NCBI GenBank assembly: GCA_002686955.1
Contig: NYZA01000240.1
Coordinates: forward strand, 1-6,423
From: Gemmatimonadota bacterium
GTDB taxonomy: Bacteria; GCA-2686955
Direction: 5' to 3'
Length of the DNA stretch: 6,423 bases
The stretch's first letter is position 1. Each line of letters begins with the position of its first letter. Positions 6,357-6,423 of the stretch are shown piece by piece. The notes beneath the pieces were generated by a model. That model made no database searches, was not told the origin of the DNA, and saw only the letters and a program-made list of their open reading frames with translations. Both the position numbers and the translations under genes were made by a program.

Positions 6357-6423
6357 GGGGTCCACGCAAGAACAACTAGCGAGTTTCGCATCCCATCTGC
6401 ACCCCATCTCCGGTCGATCGGCA
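6357..6423. repeat. Palindromic repeat element, second copy (left arm only, cut by window end)
   Basis: This stretch aligns without gaps to 4565-4631 of the first copy, 1792 bp away and in the same orientation. The segment 6386-6423 matches 4594-4631 at 36 of 38 bases, and the outer 16 bases match at 13 of 16. The 13 bases between them (6373-6385) are the same length but differ at most positions. The copy lies about 77 bp downstream of the stop codon of the membrane-protein gene. The rest of the element would lie beyond the window. Bases 6280-6356 between the gene and this copy hold no gene or strong signal that I can see. Confidence 0.85.

Noticed and set aside
4565-6423. CRISPR array, because of direct repeats.
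   Set aside because: Only two copies are seen, 1.8 kb apart with a gene between them, and each is part of a long palindrome.

Overview
This is a GC-rich bacterial window holding the 3' part of a catabolic operon, all on the + strand, followed by an unrelated membrane-protein gene. The gene content fits a free-living heterotroph, but nothing in the window fixes the phylum.

Region 1 (2-4565) is four tightly packed genes: the C-terminal part of a CoA-acylating (methyl)malonate-semialdehyde dehydrogenase (mmsA), a class III PLP aminotransferase, and the two subunits of an NAD-dependent dihydropyrimidine dehydrogenase (preT, preA). Spacings are 23 nt, 12 nt and a 1-nt overlap, so they are very probably co-transcribed. 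Together they encode the first step and the last two steps of reductive pyrimidine catabolism. PreT/PreA reduce uracil or thymine to the 5,6-dihydro form. The aminotransferase would take beta-alanine or 3-aminoisobutyrate to (methyl)malonate semialdehyde, and MmsA would turn that into acetyl-CoA or propionyl-CoA. The two hydrolytic middle steps (dihydropyrimidinase and beta-ureidopropionase) are not in the window and may lie upstream.

Region 2 (4564-4747) is a large imperfect palindrome of about 184 bp. It starts flush with the preA stop codon, has near-perfect 16-bp ends, and carries a long inner hairpin. A second copy of its left arm begins at 6357 and runs off the window end at 6423. This makes it a dispersed repeat family. 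In the inner stem, most non-Watson-Crick positions would be G-U pairs only in a transcript of the - strand, which hints at a structured RNA read in that direction.

Region 3 (4801-6279) is one gene for a polytopic membrane protein. It resembles GT-C-type glycosyltransferases and has no clear link to pyrimidine metabolism. It sits between the two repeat copies.

The repeat family, its strand-biased pairing and its position against preA are the least explained parts of the window. The metabolic genes are well recognised.
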